DNA of 64,000 nt from Cenococcum geophilum 1.58 (taxonomy: Eukaryota > Ascomycota > Dothideomycetes > Gloniales > Gloniaceae), in assembly GCA_001692895.1 (NCBI GenBank), contig KV748278.1, forward strand, positions 124,001 through 188,000, given 5' to 3'. A program made the translations under genes and the position numbers. The notes below the pieces were generated by a model. That model did not search any database. It was not told the DNA's origin and saw only the letters and a program-made list of their open reading frames with translations. Shown here piece after piece: positions 1 through 10,099 of this stretch; position 1 is the first letter of the stretch, and every line of letters begins with the position of its first letter.

Positions 1-474
1 GAGGATTAAGCTCGATTTATATATAGCGACGCGGCTTTTAGTTTATAGGATTATGTTCTAGGGCCCTATAAGAAATCTAGGAATAAGATACTAACCCTAA
101 GTTAGCAAGCGCTTAATTAATGGCTATTAATAAAGAGGATTATAGTAGAGTATGGCTTTAGAGGCGTTAAAAGTACGTTTAAATTGTTAACTTATAGTCG
201 GGTATTAGAAGTTAGGCTGTGCCTAATTGGCTTATATATGCCCGTTTTTGCCTTTTTATAAAACTGTCAAACCTATCTACGAGGGGGTAATTAAATATTG
301 AGAATGTTTAAGCTATTGCCGCCTTTATTAGAGGACTATCTAGCTACTAGTAGTAGTGGTAGTAAGGAGAGGGTTGGGTAAATATAGTAGTAGATTTAAG
401 GTTGAAATAAGCTTAATTTATTCTCTAGTAAATATTAGGGAAAAGGAGGAGAAATAGCCTCTTTTTCTATATAA
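1..474. other. AT-rich RIP-mutated stretch, no gene seen
   Basis: TpA-saturated sequence without a readable frame longer than a few dozen codons on either strand. It lies downstream of the broken ORF at 475..1602 and looks like part of the same mutated duplicate. No terminal repeat or motif was recognised. Confidence 0.5.
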
Positions 475-1602
475 CTATACTAAGACTTTCCTCCTGTTCC
501 CCGTTGTTAACGGAGAATACCTACGTTATATATTACGAGCTTCCTCATCAAGTTAAACTTCTTGCTACTCTCTCCCTTTCTTACCTACTCCCCTAGCTGC
601 CAAACCACGCAGAAGACTTAACACCTTATTCTAATACTTATCCTGCTTTCTCTCTATAGCTATAAAGCGTTGGCCAGTCTTATCCCTTATCTAATTAATA
701 ATTTTGTAAAGTTCTATACGGGTAACGGTCTTAGCTAATAAAGTAGCAGTAAATGTACAAGGCTCCCTTATAGTAGCAGCAACAACCCTTATAGACTCTA
801 GTGTAGCTATAGCTAGATTGTTTACTATATAGGACATTATTACAGCGTTCCGGCGTCCCTTTTAACTGCTATAAGTAGACAAACTAGAGGCTCTACTACA
901 GCTAGACATTTCGCCTCTTTTACTAACTCTACCAGTAGATTTGGTATCTTCGTCCTTATAGTTAGATAGAGCCTCATCTGCACGCCGTTTGTCACCTAGA
1001 TTCCGTATAAGATTCGTCCAAATTGTCTCTCTTTAAGCCGCCCGTCGTTAGGCCTATTAAGTCTTTTTAGAAGGTTGCGAAATAATATTAATTTATTTAA
1101 TAAGGAGATTAAGGTAGATAAAGAACTCACTATAGCGAATCTCTCTACCGGAAGTATTATCCTCCTTAACTTTTTTCTTTCTTTTACTTATAAGCGCGTT
1201 AAATAGGGCCTTAAGTGAATAGAAGTTATACTCCGGGCCTCCTTCTTTAACGCGTTTCCTTATAAGGATTCTCTAGAATTTATCCTTTCCTTAAGGGCGA
1301 AGCTTAGCTTAATAGATATTCGCGGCTAGCAGAGCCAGAGCCTTCTTTTCCGCCTTCCCTATATATAACCTCTTCTTTTAGCCGCCTTCCTCACTTCCGC
1401 TTGAATTCGGTGACTTATCGCGACGTCTTAGCCTATCCTCTACACGAGCTTCTCTCTAAATAGCTTCATCAATAGTTTAGTAGATAAAATTAGGTGGTTA
1501 TAAAGGCTGGCTTGACGCGACCAAGACAGCAACGTGCGCGCGGCGCAGCTGCTCCACCATATCAACGGTAGATTTGACATCACGTATAGGATCAAAAGGC
1601 AT
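475..1602 (-). pseudogene. RIP-broken single-exon ORF, unknown function
   Basis: Read from the ATG at 1600..1602, a single minus-strand frame can be followed for about 375 codons to a TAG at 475..477 with no frameshift. It is broken only by TAA/TAG codons of the kind RIP makes from Gln or Trp codons. The first ~34 codons (MPFDPIRDVKSTVD...) are in normal-composition DNA; the stops begin near 1500. The protein is charged: a basic-acidic middle (RRRDKSPNSS, KRKKKVKED), a Ser-rich segment, and a C-terminal part with helical, coiled-coil-like character (IRDKTGQRFIAIERKQDK). No catalytic motif was recognised. It is tandem with, and 153 bp downstream of, the intact gene at 1756..3369. It could be a transposon-borne ORF or a duplicated host gene; I cannot tell which. 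Confidence 0.6.
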
Positions 1603-1755
1603 AGTGGTAAAGGCAAAGTGTGGAAAATATAAGGCTATTTGGAGCGCTCGATCAAAACGTGTAAATAGTTAAAGATTTCGATGTTATATAACATCGTTTC
1701 GAATGATATTTGCCAAGAACTAAGTTCGATATTTTGAATGACTAACTAAATACTG
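1603..1755. promoter_or_regulatory. Short intergenic region between two minus-strand genes
   Basis: 153 bp of unmutated DNA between the stop of the secreted-protein gene and the ATG of the broken ORF. It must hold the 3' end signals of the former and the promoter of the latter. No TATA box or polyadenylation signal could be assigned with confidence. Confidence 0.3.
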
Positions 1756-3369
1756 CTAGTACGTGTCGATCGCTCGTTTTGACTTGCTTACACTAAATAT
1801 CGAACGAATATATCGTTCCATCGAAACCCCCCTATTCGCATTATCCAAAACAACCCTGGCCTCTGCGGCAGAGACGGCTGAAGATGCTGGAGAAGATGTG
1901 CTCGAAGCGCTCGTTCTGTTTCCATTCAAGCTCATACAAGCAAAGGACATCTTCTTCGCTGTCGTGGTAGGTAATCCCGCACCAACTACCTCGTCAAGTC
2001 TCCAATCCATACTAACGTAGGGCCAGCAGATACGCCCATCAGGCATCGTAACCATATCACCTGCGACGAACGTGTCCATACTCTCTAAAGCGCTCCCAAT
2101 CTTCCCTCCGGAGCTATCAACAAGCTGAAAATATGAGCCGGTGAACGTGCCACGGCACCCCATGGCGGTGAAATCGCAGATGGGGTCAGCGATCTCTTCC
2201 CAGGTGACGAGGGCATTGGAAGTGTCGAAAGCGGCGACATGGGCATTAGAAGTATCGGCAGTGCCTTTTGTGATCCAGTTTATCTGGTCGTCTCCAGATG
2301 CTGCGCCGACGCCGGAGATTGCTTGACGGCCTACAATAGTATCTTTGTTGGAGAAGAGTGCAATAGCGACATTACGGTTCACTGTGCGGTTTAAAGCATG
2401 AGTATACCCGGCTCCCATCCAAGTGTTTTCGGTGAGATCGGCAGCTCCGCGGGACACCCAAGAAAAAATATAAGAATCCGAGCCAATGAAACGGACTAAG
2501 GCGCTATATGAACCAGACATTCCTCCCATTGGTTCATTGCTGGCTCCATTTGTTGTGTTTTCGTTCGAGATCTTGACACCGTCGCTGCCCATACCTTGGG
2601 TCTTGGTGTTGAGCCAGATGGCGCCTTGGTCTTCTGCACAAATGCTGGCAAAGGGTGCGGTGTCAGCGGCTTCGAATGCTATACCGGTATTATGACTGCA
2701 ACCCCAAGAACTTGTAGCCCCGGTAATAGTCTCGAGCGTTCCATTCTCCGAGACATATTCTATGCTGTCACCGAAATGGCCCGCAGCTTCGCCGGTATAG
2801 TCGGTAATGACAAAGTAAGCTCCATACAATCCAGCCGCTTCAGAGTATACCAGATCTCCGTTTAGGTCCGGGGAGGCGGCCAGACCGAAATCTGCGTGGA
2901 CGCCGGGGCCTCCAAGGAAAGTTTTCCACGTTTGTATGCGGTCAGTGTAACGATATAGAACAGGCACAGGTGTGCTATCGGCTGGTGCGTTGGTGGTGCC
3001 AGAAGGGAGAGCTTCATTAGTAAGGAGCGCGAAACCGTCGTTGTGCGCAATCAGCCCGCCGGCTTCCTTTGCACCTGTGACTGTTACCGCTGAGTCGAGA
3101 GCAGCGAAAGTACTCGGATCAAGCTTCTGAACATGGACATCAGTCTCGCTGTTATCTAGGTAGGCTAGATAGGCAGACTTGCCGTCCGGAGAGAGTGCAA
3201 ATGGCGTTCTTCGATGGTGTGGATAACCCGTCCAATAAGCCGCTTTGACTGGGTTAAATTCAAAGCTGAGATCAAGCGAGTTCACAAAAGTGCTCAGAGA
3301 GGAACTAGCCAATCCTGTAGTAGCCTGGACCGCCGGTGCTAAAATGAAAATGAGGGTAAGGGGCAGCAT
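1756..3369 (-). CDS. Predicted secreted protein, possible beta-propeller fold
   Basis: Intact intronless ORF of 537 residues, the only one in the window with normal base composition. The start is the ATG at 3367..3369, because it opens a classic secretion signal: residues 1-16 are hydrophobic and end in AVQA, a likely signal-peptidase site. A SPDGKSAYLAY segment at about 60-70 and a SPDLNGDLVY segment at 166-175 resemble beta-propeller blades (PD40/WD-like), which is an inference. Six cysteines (224, 244, 398, 405, 448, 478) could form disulfides. N-glycosylation sequons lie at 209 (NGT), 271 (NTT), 327 and 484 (NRT). A Ser/Ala/Thr-rich stretch (about 486-503) precedes a basic tail. There is no GPI signal or transmembrane segment. 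No catalytic motif was recognised. Its setting, one secreted-protein gene in RIP-mutated repeats, is typical of lineage-specific or effector-like fungal genes, but the role is unknown. Confidence 0.85.
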   Translation of the reverse strand: MLPLTLIFILAPAVQATTGLASSSLSTFVNSLDLSFEFNPVKAAYWTGYPHHRRTPFALSPDGKSAYLAYLDNSETDVHVQKLDPSTFAALDSAVTVTGAKEAGGLIAHNDGFALLTNEALPSGTTNAPADSTPVPVLYRYTDRIQTWKTFLGGPGVHADFGLAASPDLNGDLVYSEAAGLYGAYFVITDYTGEAAGHFGDSIEYVSENGTLETITGATSSWGCSHNTGIAFEAADTAPFASICAEDQGAIWLNTKTQGMGSDGVKISNENTTNGASNEPMGGMSGSYSALVRFIGSDSYIFSWVSRGAADLTENTWMGAGYTHALNRTVNRNVAIALFSNKDTIVGRQAISGVGAASGDDQINWITKGTADTSNAHVAAFDTSNALVTWEEIADPICDFTAMGCRGTFTGSYFQLVDSSGGKIGSALESMDTFVAGDMVTMPDGRICWPYVSMDWRLDEVVGAGLPTTTAKKMSFACMSLNGNRTSASSTSSPASSAVSAAEARVVLDNANRGVSMERYIRSIFSVSKSKRAIDTY

Positions 3370-3560
3370 GCTGTTCGAAATGAATGACTATGTGGAATAA
3401 CGACAAAAAGATAGGAAAGTAGCAACACGAAGTAGAGGGACTATTGCTGGAAAAAAAAAGTGTCGTGGACATTTTACTTTAACAAAAGGAAGTTCAAGGT
3501 ATTTAGAGTGTCAAATTAGACGGACGGAAATTTTCAAGTGTAGCTGTTTGAGGTTTATAG
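3370..3560 (-). promoter_or_regulatory. Presumed promoter and 5' UTR of the secreted-protein gene
   Basis: Unmutated sequence upstream of the ATG at 3369. Read on the minus strand it is pyrimidine-rich close to the start (a T-tract followed by CCAGC near 3450..3458), as is common before fungal start codons. No TATA box is clear, so the extent is a guess. Confidence 0.35.
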
Positions 3561-5236
3561 AGGTGGCCGAGGCTAATCCTAATGTAGTGTGTTCTGCGCC
3601 CCTGGTCTAGAGCCTATTGAGTCAGGAACCTCTTTAATTAACGTTTATTACGCTAAGTCGTTAAGGAAATGCCGTGGATTTCTATAAACGTCGATATCGA
3701 TTGACTGTGTATTTTAATATAATACCGCAAATTAGGGCATGGCCGCAAAACTCTAGTCCGGAAATTTGATGGATATAACCGTCTTTATAAATTATCCGCT
3801 AAAAAAACGTGCCTTAAATTCACTAAATGCATTAAAACTTGGGAATACACTGATATGATGAAGACACATAAGAGTATCGCACCCTTGCGAGTATTACTTA
3901 TGCCAGGGCAGTAGGCCTTGTGCCGTCGTCAAGCTTTCTATTAAGGATAAAGGAATGTTTACCTCTGTTTGCCAACCGATTGAGGCTTACCTATTCGCGG
4001 GAAATTACAGTAGGTAGGTCTTGAGTTTTAGAGCCAATATTGTAATCAATATCAACCTTTAGGGAATATAGAATAGCGGCAATTTATATTAGACTAGGGA
4101 CTTACCTATAATAAAGCGGTTTTAATAGATCGATATATTCGTTCAATATTTAGTATAGGTAAGTTAAATTAAGCGATCGATACCTATAAGTAGTATTAGT
4201 CGCTTAAAATATATCGAAACTAGTTCTTATAAGTTGTTCGGTTGCGAATCGCCTCTATATTATAATCTATTTAATCTATACGTCTTTTGTGTCGCCCGTT
4301 TTATAATTAGTAGCGGCTACTATTATAGCTTATTTAAATCTATAATTAAGTCGATTATTTAATAAGGCTCTATAATATCTTATAAATTAGACCCTAGTAG
4401 ACTATTAGTATATATATAATGCGTACGTATAGGCTAAGCTTGCGGTTAATAACTTTTATCCTAATAGCCTATTAGATAATAATAGTATTAGCTAATACCA
4501 GATTATCTAATATTTATCTAATAAAGCTTAGAATTTAGAACTTTTATATAGAAAATTAGATAATCTTTTAATTGTATAATAGTTTCTTATAAGTGATATT
4601 ATTGTAATTATCTTAGGTTGCTTTTAGGATGACCTTTAAATATACTGTAACCGACTATAGGTGCTGCCGGGACAGCCTTAACGCTACCTTATATATTGAT
4701 CGCAGATAATATTGCTTACAGATCACTGTTCCTATTTCATCCTATTACCTACACCATTTTATATATATATACCTCTTAATTTCTATAAATTTACAATTAA
4801 GTTGCTTGTTTAATTTCTATATACTGCAAAGCTTATATATACCTTAAATAGTTGCCGGTTATATACTAGGGGTATATTTCTATAATATATAGTCTTTATA
4901 ATCCTAAAGGCCTTACCTCCTTAAGGATTTATCTTCTTTACAATCTATTTATTTTTATAATTATGCCTTATAGCCCCCTATCTATAAAGTTCCCTTATAT
5001 TTAAATCCTTTCTACTTAATTTAGAAGGGCAGTTAGCTTAAGGAATAGATTATTTATTTATATCTTTTATTTATATCTACTATTCCTCCCTTAAAAAACT
5101 TTACGATAACCTAGGTGGAAACTCTATGGATACCCTATAAAAAGCCATCGCGTTAAGGTAGAAAGGTCCCTTTAATAGCAAGATAGTACAATAATATAAA
5201 CCTCTGGATAAGATAGCTAAATAAAACCTAACGTTT
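3561..5236. other. Gene-free region grading from unmutated to RIP-mutated DNA
   Basis: Up to about 3990 the sequence keeps mixed composition; beyond this it becomes TpA-saturated. No ORF or RNA gene was recognised. A short segment at about 4778..4845 resembles one at 44438..44500 (see the repeat entry), so at least part is transposon-derived. Confidence 0.5.
4778..4845 (+). repeat. Fragment of a dispersed repeat, also at 44438..44500
   Basis: The two places share a run of about 60 bp (cttaatttctataaatttac here, with C/T differences in the other) reading through caaagcttat. In the second place it forms the right part of an insertion in a gag gene. It is probably a small transposon or LTR remnant. 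The edges here are not determined. Confidence 0.5.
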
Positions 5237-5238
5237 TA

Positions 5239-5659
5239 GCTACTTAGCCAAGCCAGCTACCTGGTCGAGCCACCCTAAAACATATTAAAATCCACCAACT
5301 TTAGCCTTTTATAATTCCACCCCTATTAAAGATATTTATATAAAATTTTAAATATAGCTGCTTATATATAAAGGTATTCTATTTATAATATTTTTAAAAA
5401 AATATTACATTATTATTTCTATTTATTGCCTAATTTAGTCCCTGCTAGGTCTATATAGACTTTTATTAAGTGTTTATTAGCTTAAATATATAATACCTTT
5501 TAAAAAAAAATTATAAATAGAATACCTCCATATATAAGCAGCCATATTAATTTTTTTTTTAAATATCTTTAATAAGGGTGGAATTATAAAAGGCTAAAGT
5601 TGGTGGATTTTAATATGTTTTGGGGTGGCTCGACTAGGTAGCTGGCTCGACTAAGTAGC
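5239..5659. mobile_element. 421-bp foldback MITE, TA target duplication
   Basis: The left arm (about 5239..5400) and right arm (about 5490..5659) are near-perfect inverted copies of each other: GCTACTTAG...GAGCCAGCTACC at the left end and its complement at the right. A non-repeated centre of about 90 bp separates them. TA dinucleotides flank both ends (5237..5238 and 5660..5661), as expected for a Tc1/mariner-type miniature element, although the TA also extends the palindrome and so is weak proof. There is no ORF, so it would depend on a transposase in trans. Confidence 0.75.
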
Positions 5660-5661
5660 TA

Positions 5662-5981
5662 ATACGTTAATACCTAGATACGCTAGGAGCTTAAAGACTT
5701 TTATATACCTATATGTAATAGGTATATATAAATACGTCTAAGACGAAGCTTATAAATCGCTACTATATAAAGATACTAAGCCAAAAAAAAAGAAGAAGAA
5801 GAAAGCCCTTAGGGGTTAACTAAATATAAATAGCTTATTAAGACGCTAGTAGTAAGCGAGCTAATAGCGATTTTCTATCCTAGGGATGGAAAATCCTAAT
5901 TAGTTAGTAGAAGTTAGGGTTAGTAAAATATAACAGAAGTATAGCAGAATTTAGTAGGTAACGCGCCCTAGCACTATTATA
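5662..5981. other. 3' flank of the chromodomain ORF with a hairpin
   Basis: Gene-free. 5860..5890 is an inverted repeat (gattttctatcc ... ggatggaaaatc) followed by ctaattagttag. Almost the same hairpin and tail stand at 45862..45905, in the 3' region of gypsy-6. This suggests that this flank belongs to a related element. Confidence 0.5.
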
Positions 5982-8112
5982 TTACTCCTCCCTCGTAAAA
6001 AAGCCTACCCTTAGGCGTTATTTAAGCTCATTATTATTTAAGTTATTATAGTTATCTACCCCTTCTTTCTAGTATTTAATCTAGTTTTTAAATTTACGTA
6101 GTAGTTTAGGAGGGTCTATATAGGTTAAATGGAAATCCTATAGCTTATAGGAGGAGTACTTAAAATTAGATATAGAATACTATTTTAGGTTATTATTATA
6201 GCCTACCTAGCTTATATAGTATTTTAAGATATTATAGATCTTCTTAACTGCTAGGATTTCTTTAACTTTCTATTTCTTATCCTTTATAATCTAAAATGGC
6301 GATAGGGGGTTATTATACTATTTAGGTAATAGGTTGTTTAAGGCCTATTATAGTTAGTTTTTTAAAAAAAATAGATAGGGTGGATCTTTATTAATTCTAG
6401 TAGCTTAATGCTAAAAAAGTGCCCTTTCTTTTAAAGAATCCTATATAGGTTAGCTATTTAGTAATATAGAAGGGTACGACCTCTCTTAGACAGGAAGTTA
6501 TGGTATAGTTAGTTAGTCGGTTAGTTATAATTAGCTAGTAAAAAAGCTATTAGTAAGAAGGAAAGAAAAGAGTGTACTAAAGGAAAACTATTAGTCTGTC
6601 TATGCCATATACGTTATTAAAGACTTTAAGGCTTTAAACCGATCTATATAACTATAGAAGGCCTAGGCTCTTTCAAAGCTATACTTAATCTAAATATTAA
6701 ATCTAGGAGGCCAAATTACACCACTATATACCTCCTTAATCTAAGTTATTGTCCCCTAATAACCTCCAAAACTACTTACTCCTCCCTATTTTTAAAATAA
6801 TAGTACGGCCAGTAACTATATGCGTTCCTTACCCTTATAATAAACCTAAAATAGTAAATAAGGCAACTCTATTCTAGTTAAATAAGACCGCTTTTGTCCG
6901 CCTAGCAGGGTAGTATAAAAGGTATTAAACTAACAGCTCTTAGATAATATAGCTCTTTTACGTCCTTCTATCTACTTAATTCTGTCCTATAATTCTTTAG
7001 GTAACTCTATATAACTCTGCCCTTCTATAATAATAGGAGGCACCCTACTTAGATCTACCGCAATAGTTAAAGGATTAAGTTTATTATTAATATAGTAGAA
7101 GTATAGGCGGCTATTAAAGCGCTCTATTTTAGTTATATATACTAGCTAAAATATATTCTTATAGTTTTTAGTAGCACTAAGGCGGTAGAAATGTATCTAT
7201 CTCCTAGCTTCGTTTCTATTACTATTAAGAAAAAGGTTATAATCTTAGATTACTACTAGAGAATCCCATTATTATTTACTTAAAAGGGCGTTAAATAAAG
7301 CGCTAGTAGCAATAAGCTTAACTACAGCAGGGAAATAATATAGGATTGCGCTATAAAGATTAATATATCCAGATAGCGTATAGGGCGGTACTTTTAAGTT
7401 TTAGTAAATATATGTTAGCTCTACCTAGGTTCCTCCTTCTATAACCTTAAGGTTATTATAATTGTCCTAAATACTAATAAACTATAGTAGTATTATTTGC
7501 TGGGTCCTAGTTAAAGGCCCTTTCGCTCTATAAGGAAGGTAAGGCATAGTTATATATATGTCTCCTTTTTTATATAGCTAAGCTACCTAGTTAGTCGTAT
7601 ACTTTTCTACGTCTTTAGTAGTCTAATTTTAGTTAGAGATCTTATAAATAAATCTATCGCCCTTAGTTAATCCTTGTACCTTAAAATCCTCCTATTATAA
7701 TTTTAAGTGGTAATATATACTAGGTAGGATAATTATATAATTATCCTTAGTCTTATTATCTAAAGAAATACTTCCTTAGATTATATTAGCACTATATCTA
7801 CTCTCTAAAAGAGAGGGAATATTAACGTTAATATAGCGGAAAGCTATAGAGTCTCCCTTTATAGTGAATTTCGTATAATAAGGGTAGGAGATAAATTACT
7901 ACTAGCTATTAGGCCTAAGAGCGTAATAAAGACGTAGTATTAATAATCCTACCTTACTAGCTATTAGTAGAGACTATAGACTATTGTTCTTAACTAGCCG
8001 TAATTTAGCCACTTAGTAATTAGACGCCAATAATAGCGGTATATATATATTTCTTTATTAATTATTACTAAGATGCTAAAATTCTATTACTATATAAATA
8101 TATTTAAAACTA
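5982..8112 (-). pseudogene. C-terminal part of a large ORF with chromodomain-like end, RIP-broken
   Basis: One minus-strand frame can be followed from 8112 to about 5982 with stops of RIP type only. Most of it matches nothing I recognise; readable blocks include KVQGLTKGDRFIYKI, MPYLPYRAKGPLTRTQQ and GQSYIELPKEL. The last ~80 codons (6060..6290) read as a chromodomain-like segment (VKKIYNILKYYIS-VGYNNNLK-YSISNF). In chromoviruses this domain sits at the integrase C-terminus and directs insertion to histone-marked chromatin. No integrase or reverse transcriptase motifs were found before it. The open frame at 39853..41540 is on the same strand on the other side of the Tc1-like element and is probably its upstream part, giving over 1,200 codons before the insertion. 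The family is unknown. Confidence 0.55.
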
Positions 8113-8305
8113 TAGATTTGTTTATTACAAAACGAATAAAAATCCTTAATATATAGCAGTGAGGGTTTTAATATCAATATTAGCTAATTAGATTGATCAA
8201 TATTGGCACTAATCAATATTGGCGAGTATTAACGAGTATTGGCGATATTTATAATATTTGCAGATCTTCTTAGCACCCTATTGAATTTTTTTTACTTAAT
8301 ATCGT

Positions 8306-8640
8306 ATGGATAAATTATTAAATATTATAGCTTCTAAAGCAGACTTATTACTTTTTATACCTATATTAGACTCCCTTAATATAAAAGAGTTATTAAACTG
8401 CCAGTAAAAGAAGACTTTTAACCTATAGATACTAGTTAGTAGGGATTTACTTCGCAAATCCTATCCCTCCGTCATGCTTTATAGTAGGGGGTAAGCTTTA
8501 GGCAGAGCCTCGTATAAAGCTTTAGTAGAGCTTTATATAAATATTCGCGTAGAGCTTTATATAAAGGTTCGCGTAGAGCTTTATATAAAGGTTCGCGTAG
8601 AGCTTTATATAGAGCCACGTGCGGCGTATAGGTGTGTAGA
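8306..8640 (+). pseudogene. Small repeat-containing ORF inside the hAT-like element
   Basis: From an ATG at 8306..8308 a plus-strand frame reads MDKLLNIIASKADLLLF..., passes two or three RIP-type stops (for example after ELLNCQ), and enters the 24-bp tandem repeat in frame, giving VELYIKVR units. The repeat length, a multiple of three, fits a coding origin. No family was recognised and it does not resemble a hAT transposase. It could also be a chance frame. Confidence 0.4.
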
Positions 8641-9420
8641 TATATAAATATATAGATGTGCAGACGTTTATATAGGCGTTCGTATAGGCAATTAATTAAT
8701 TAATTAATTAATCGTAGAGCCGTTCGTATAGACGATTATAGGGTCTTCTAGTATATTAGTGCTGCATATTAGTAAAGCTTAGAGTGGAGTGTCGTGTAGA
8801 GCTTCGAGTAAAGCCTCGCGTAGAGTTTTTAAGCAGAGCTTAAGAAGAGCTTCGTGTAGAGCCTTGATAGAGCTTTAAGTAGAGCTTTAAGTAGAGCCTT
8901 ATATAGAGCTTTAAGCAGAGCTTTAAGCAGAGCTTTAAGTAGAGCTTTAAGCAGAGCTTTAAGCAGCTTTAATAGAGCTTCTCCATATAGACCTTACATT
9001 TAGGCTTATTTTTAAAGGCCTTATAAAGGGCTTTATATAGAGCTTTAAGCAGAGCTTTGTATAGGCGTTCGTGTAGGCGTTTGTGTAGACATTTATAGAG
9101 ACGTTTAATTAATTAATTGTATGGGTGTTCGTACGGGCGTTAGTATAGGTAATTAATTAATCGATCGATTAATTGCATAGGCATTTGTATAGGCAATCGT
9201 GCGACATTTATAGAGCCGTTCTTAGAGACGATTATATGGCGACTAGTCGTATAGGCGTTTGTACGGCCAAGTATAGAACCTTCCTAGTATATTAGTACTG
9301 CGTGTTAGTAAAGCTTTAGAGCTCTATATAGGGCTTTAAGTAGAGCTTTAAGCAGAGCTCCAAGTAGAGCTTTAAGTAGAGCTTCGTGCAGGGCTTTTGC
9401 AGAGCTTTAGTAGGACGTAT
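8490..9420. repeat. Degenerate minisatellite, AGAGCTTTA-based
   Basis: Three 24-bp units (agagctttatataaaggttc + gcgt) at about 8541..8610. About eight 12-bp units (agagctttaagt/agagctttaagc) at about 8870..8965, then more scattered copies at 9030..9060 and 9310..9410. Between them are aattaatt runs (8690..8712, 9106..9118) and cgttcgtatagg-type units. The array lies wholly inside the hAT-like element. Confidence 0.8.
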
Positions 9421-9773
9421 ACGGTCGTAAAAAGTCTAACTATCCTTTAACTGCGCTACTATAAAGTTATTATATAACTAGCTACTTATAGATAACGTAG
9501 ACAGCGGAGTAAGGAGGCTATATTAGAGATATAGAGCTTTAATTGTGTATAGTTATGGTATAGTAAGGGGTAGTTAATATTTAAATTATTTGATTTTAGT
9601 AAGGCAGCGCGTGCTAAGACATTTTATAGTATATAAATACTTCTATACACGAAAATATATTATAAAACTACCAATCTATGCCAATAATTTATATAATATT
9701 TTATTTTTAAATAGTATATTTCTATTATAATAATTTTATTTAAATTATTGCTAATATTTTAATATTAATACTA

Positions 9774-9991
9774 TATTAGCGACTCAGTCAATTAAGGCAT
9801 GGGCACGGCAAAGGGGACGCGCAAGCCTATACGATTAGATTGTCTATAAACGAAAATCTAAAGCTAGGGAAAGGAAAGGAGAAGAAGAGCAGCGCCGTTC
9901 AATATTTTATAAGATCTTCGCGTTACGTAACCGCAATATACGGCAATCTGTGGTAACTTACCGGTGCGAAGATCTACTAAGTGCCGTAATA
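9774..9991 (-). repeat. gypsy-1 3' LTR
   Basis: 218 bp, matching 15541..15758 with scattered C/T and G/A differences. It contains an inverted repeat, agatcttcgc (9912..9921) / gcgaagatct (9966..9975), that is conserved in the other LTR. Confidence 0.9.
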
Positions 9992-10068
9992 TTACCCCCC
10001 CCTCTAAAAAAGCCTGCCCTTAGGCTTTGTCGCTAAAAGTCTTAGTAAGAGAATCTAACTAATTAGAC

Positions 10069-10091
10069 AACTTTAACCGCCGGTTAAAGTT
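10069..10091. repeat. Perfect 23-base palindrome after gypsy-1 pol
   Basis: AACTTTAACCG/CGGTTAAAGTT with a one-base centre, followed on the minus strand by tctaattagttagattc. The same structure is found in gypsy-3 (30170..30192) and, imperfectly, in gypsy-6 (45979..46001), always between pol and the 3' LTR. Confidence 0.85.
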
Positions 10092-10099
10092 CCTAGATA

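Noticed and set aside
1763-3050. Several short frames on both strands inside the intact gene
   Set aside because: Shadows of the 537-residue coding frame on the minus strand.
8490-9420. Possible CRISPR-like or telomere/centromere array
   Set aside because: Units are contiguous and degenerate with no spacers, the array is inside a transposon, and the genome is fungal.
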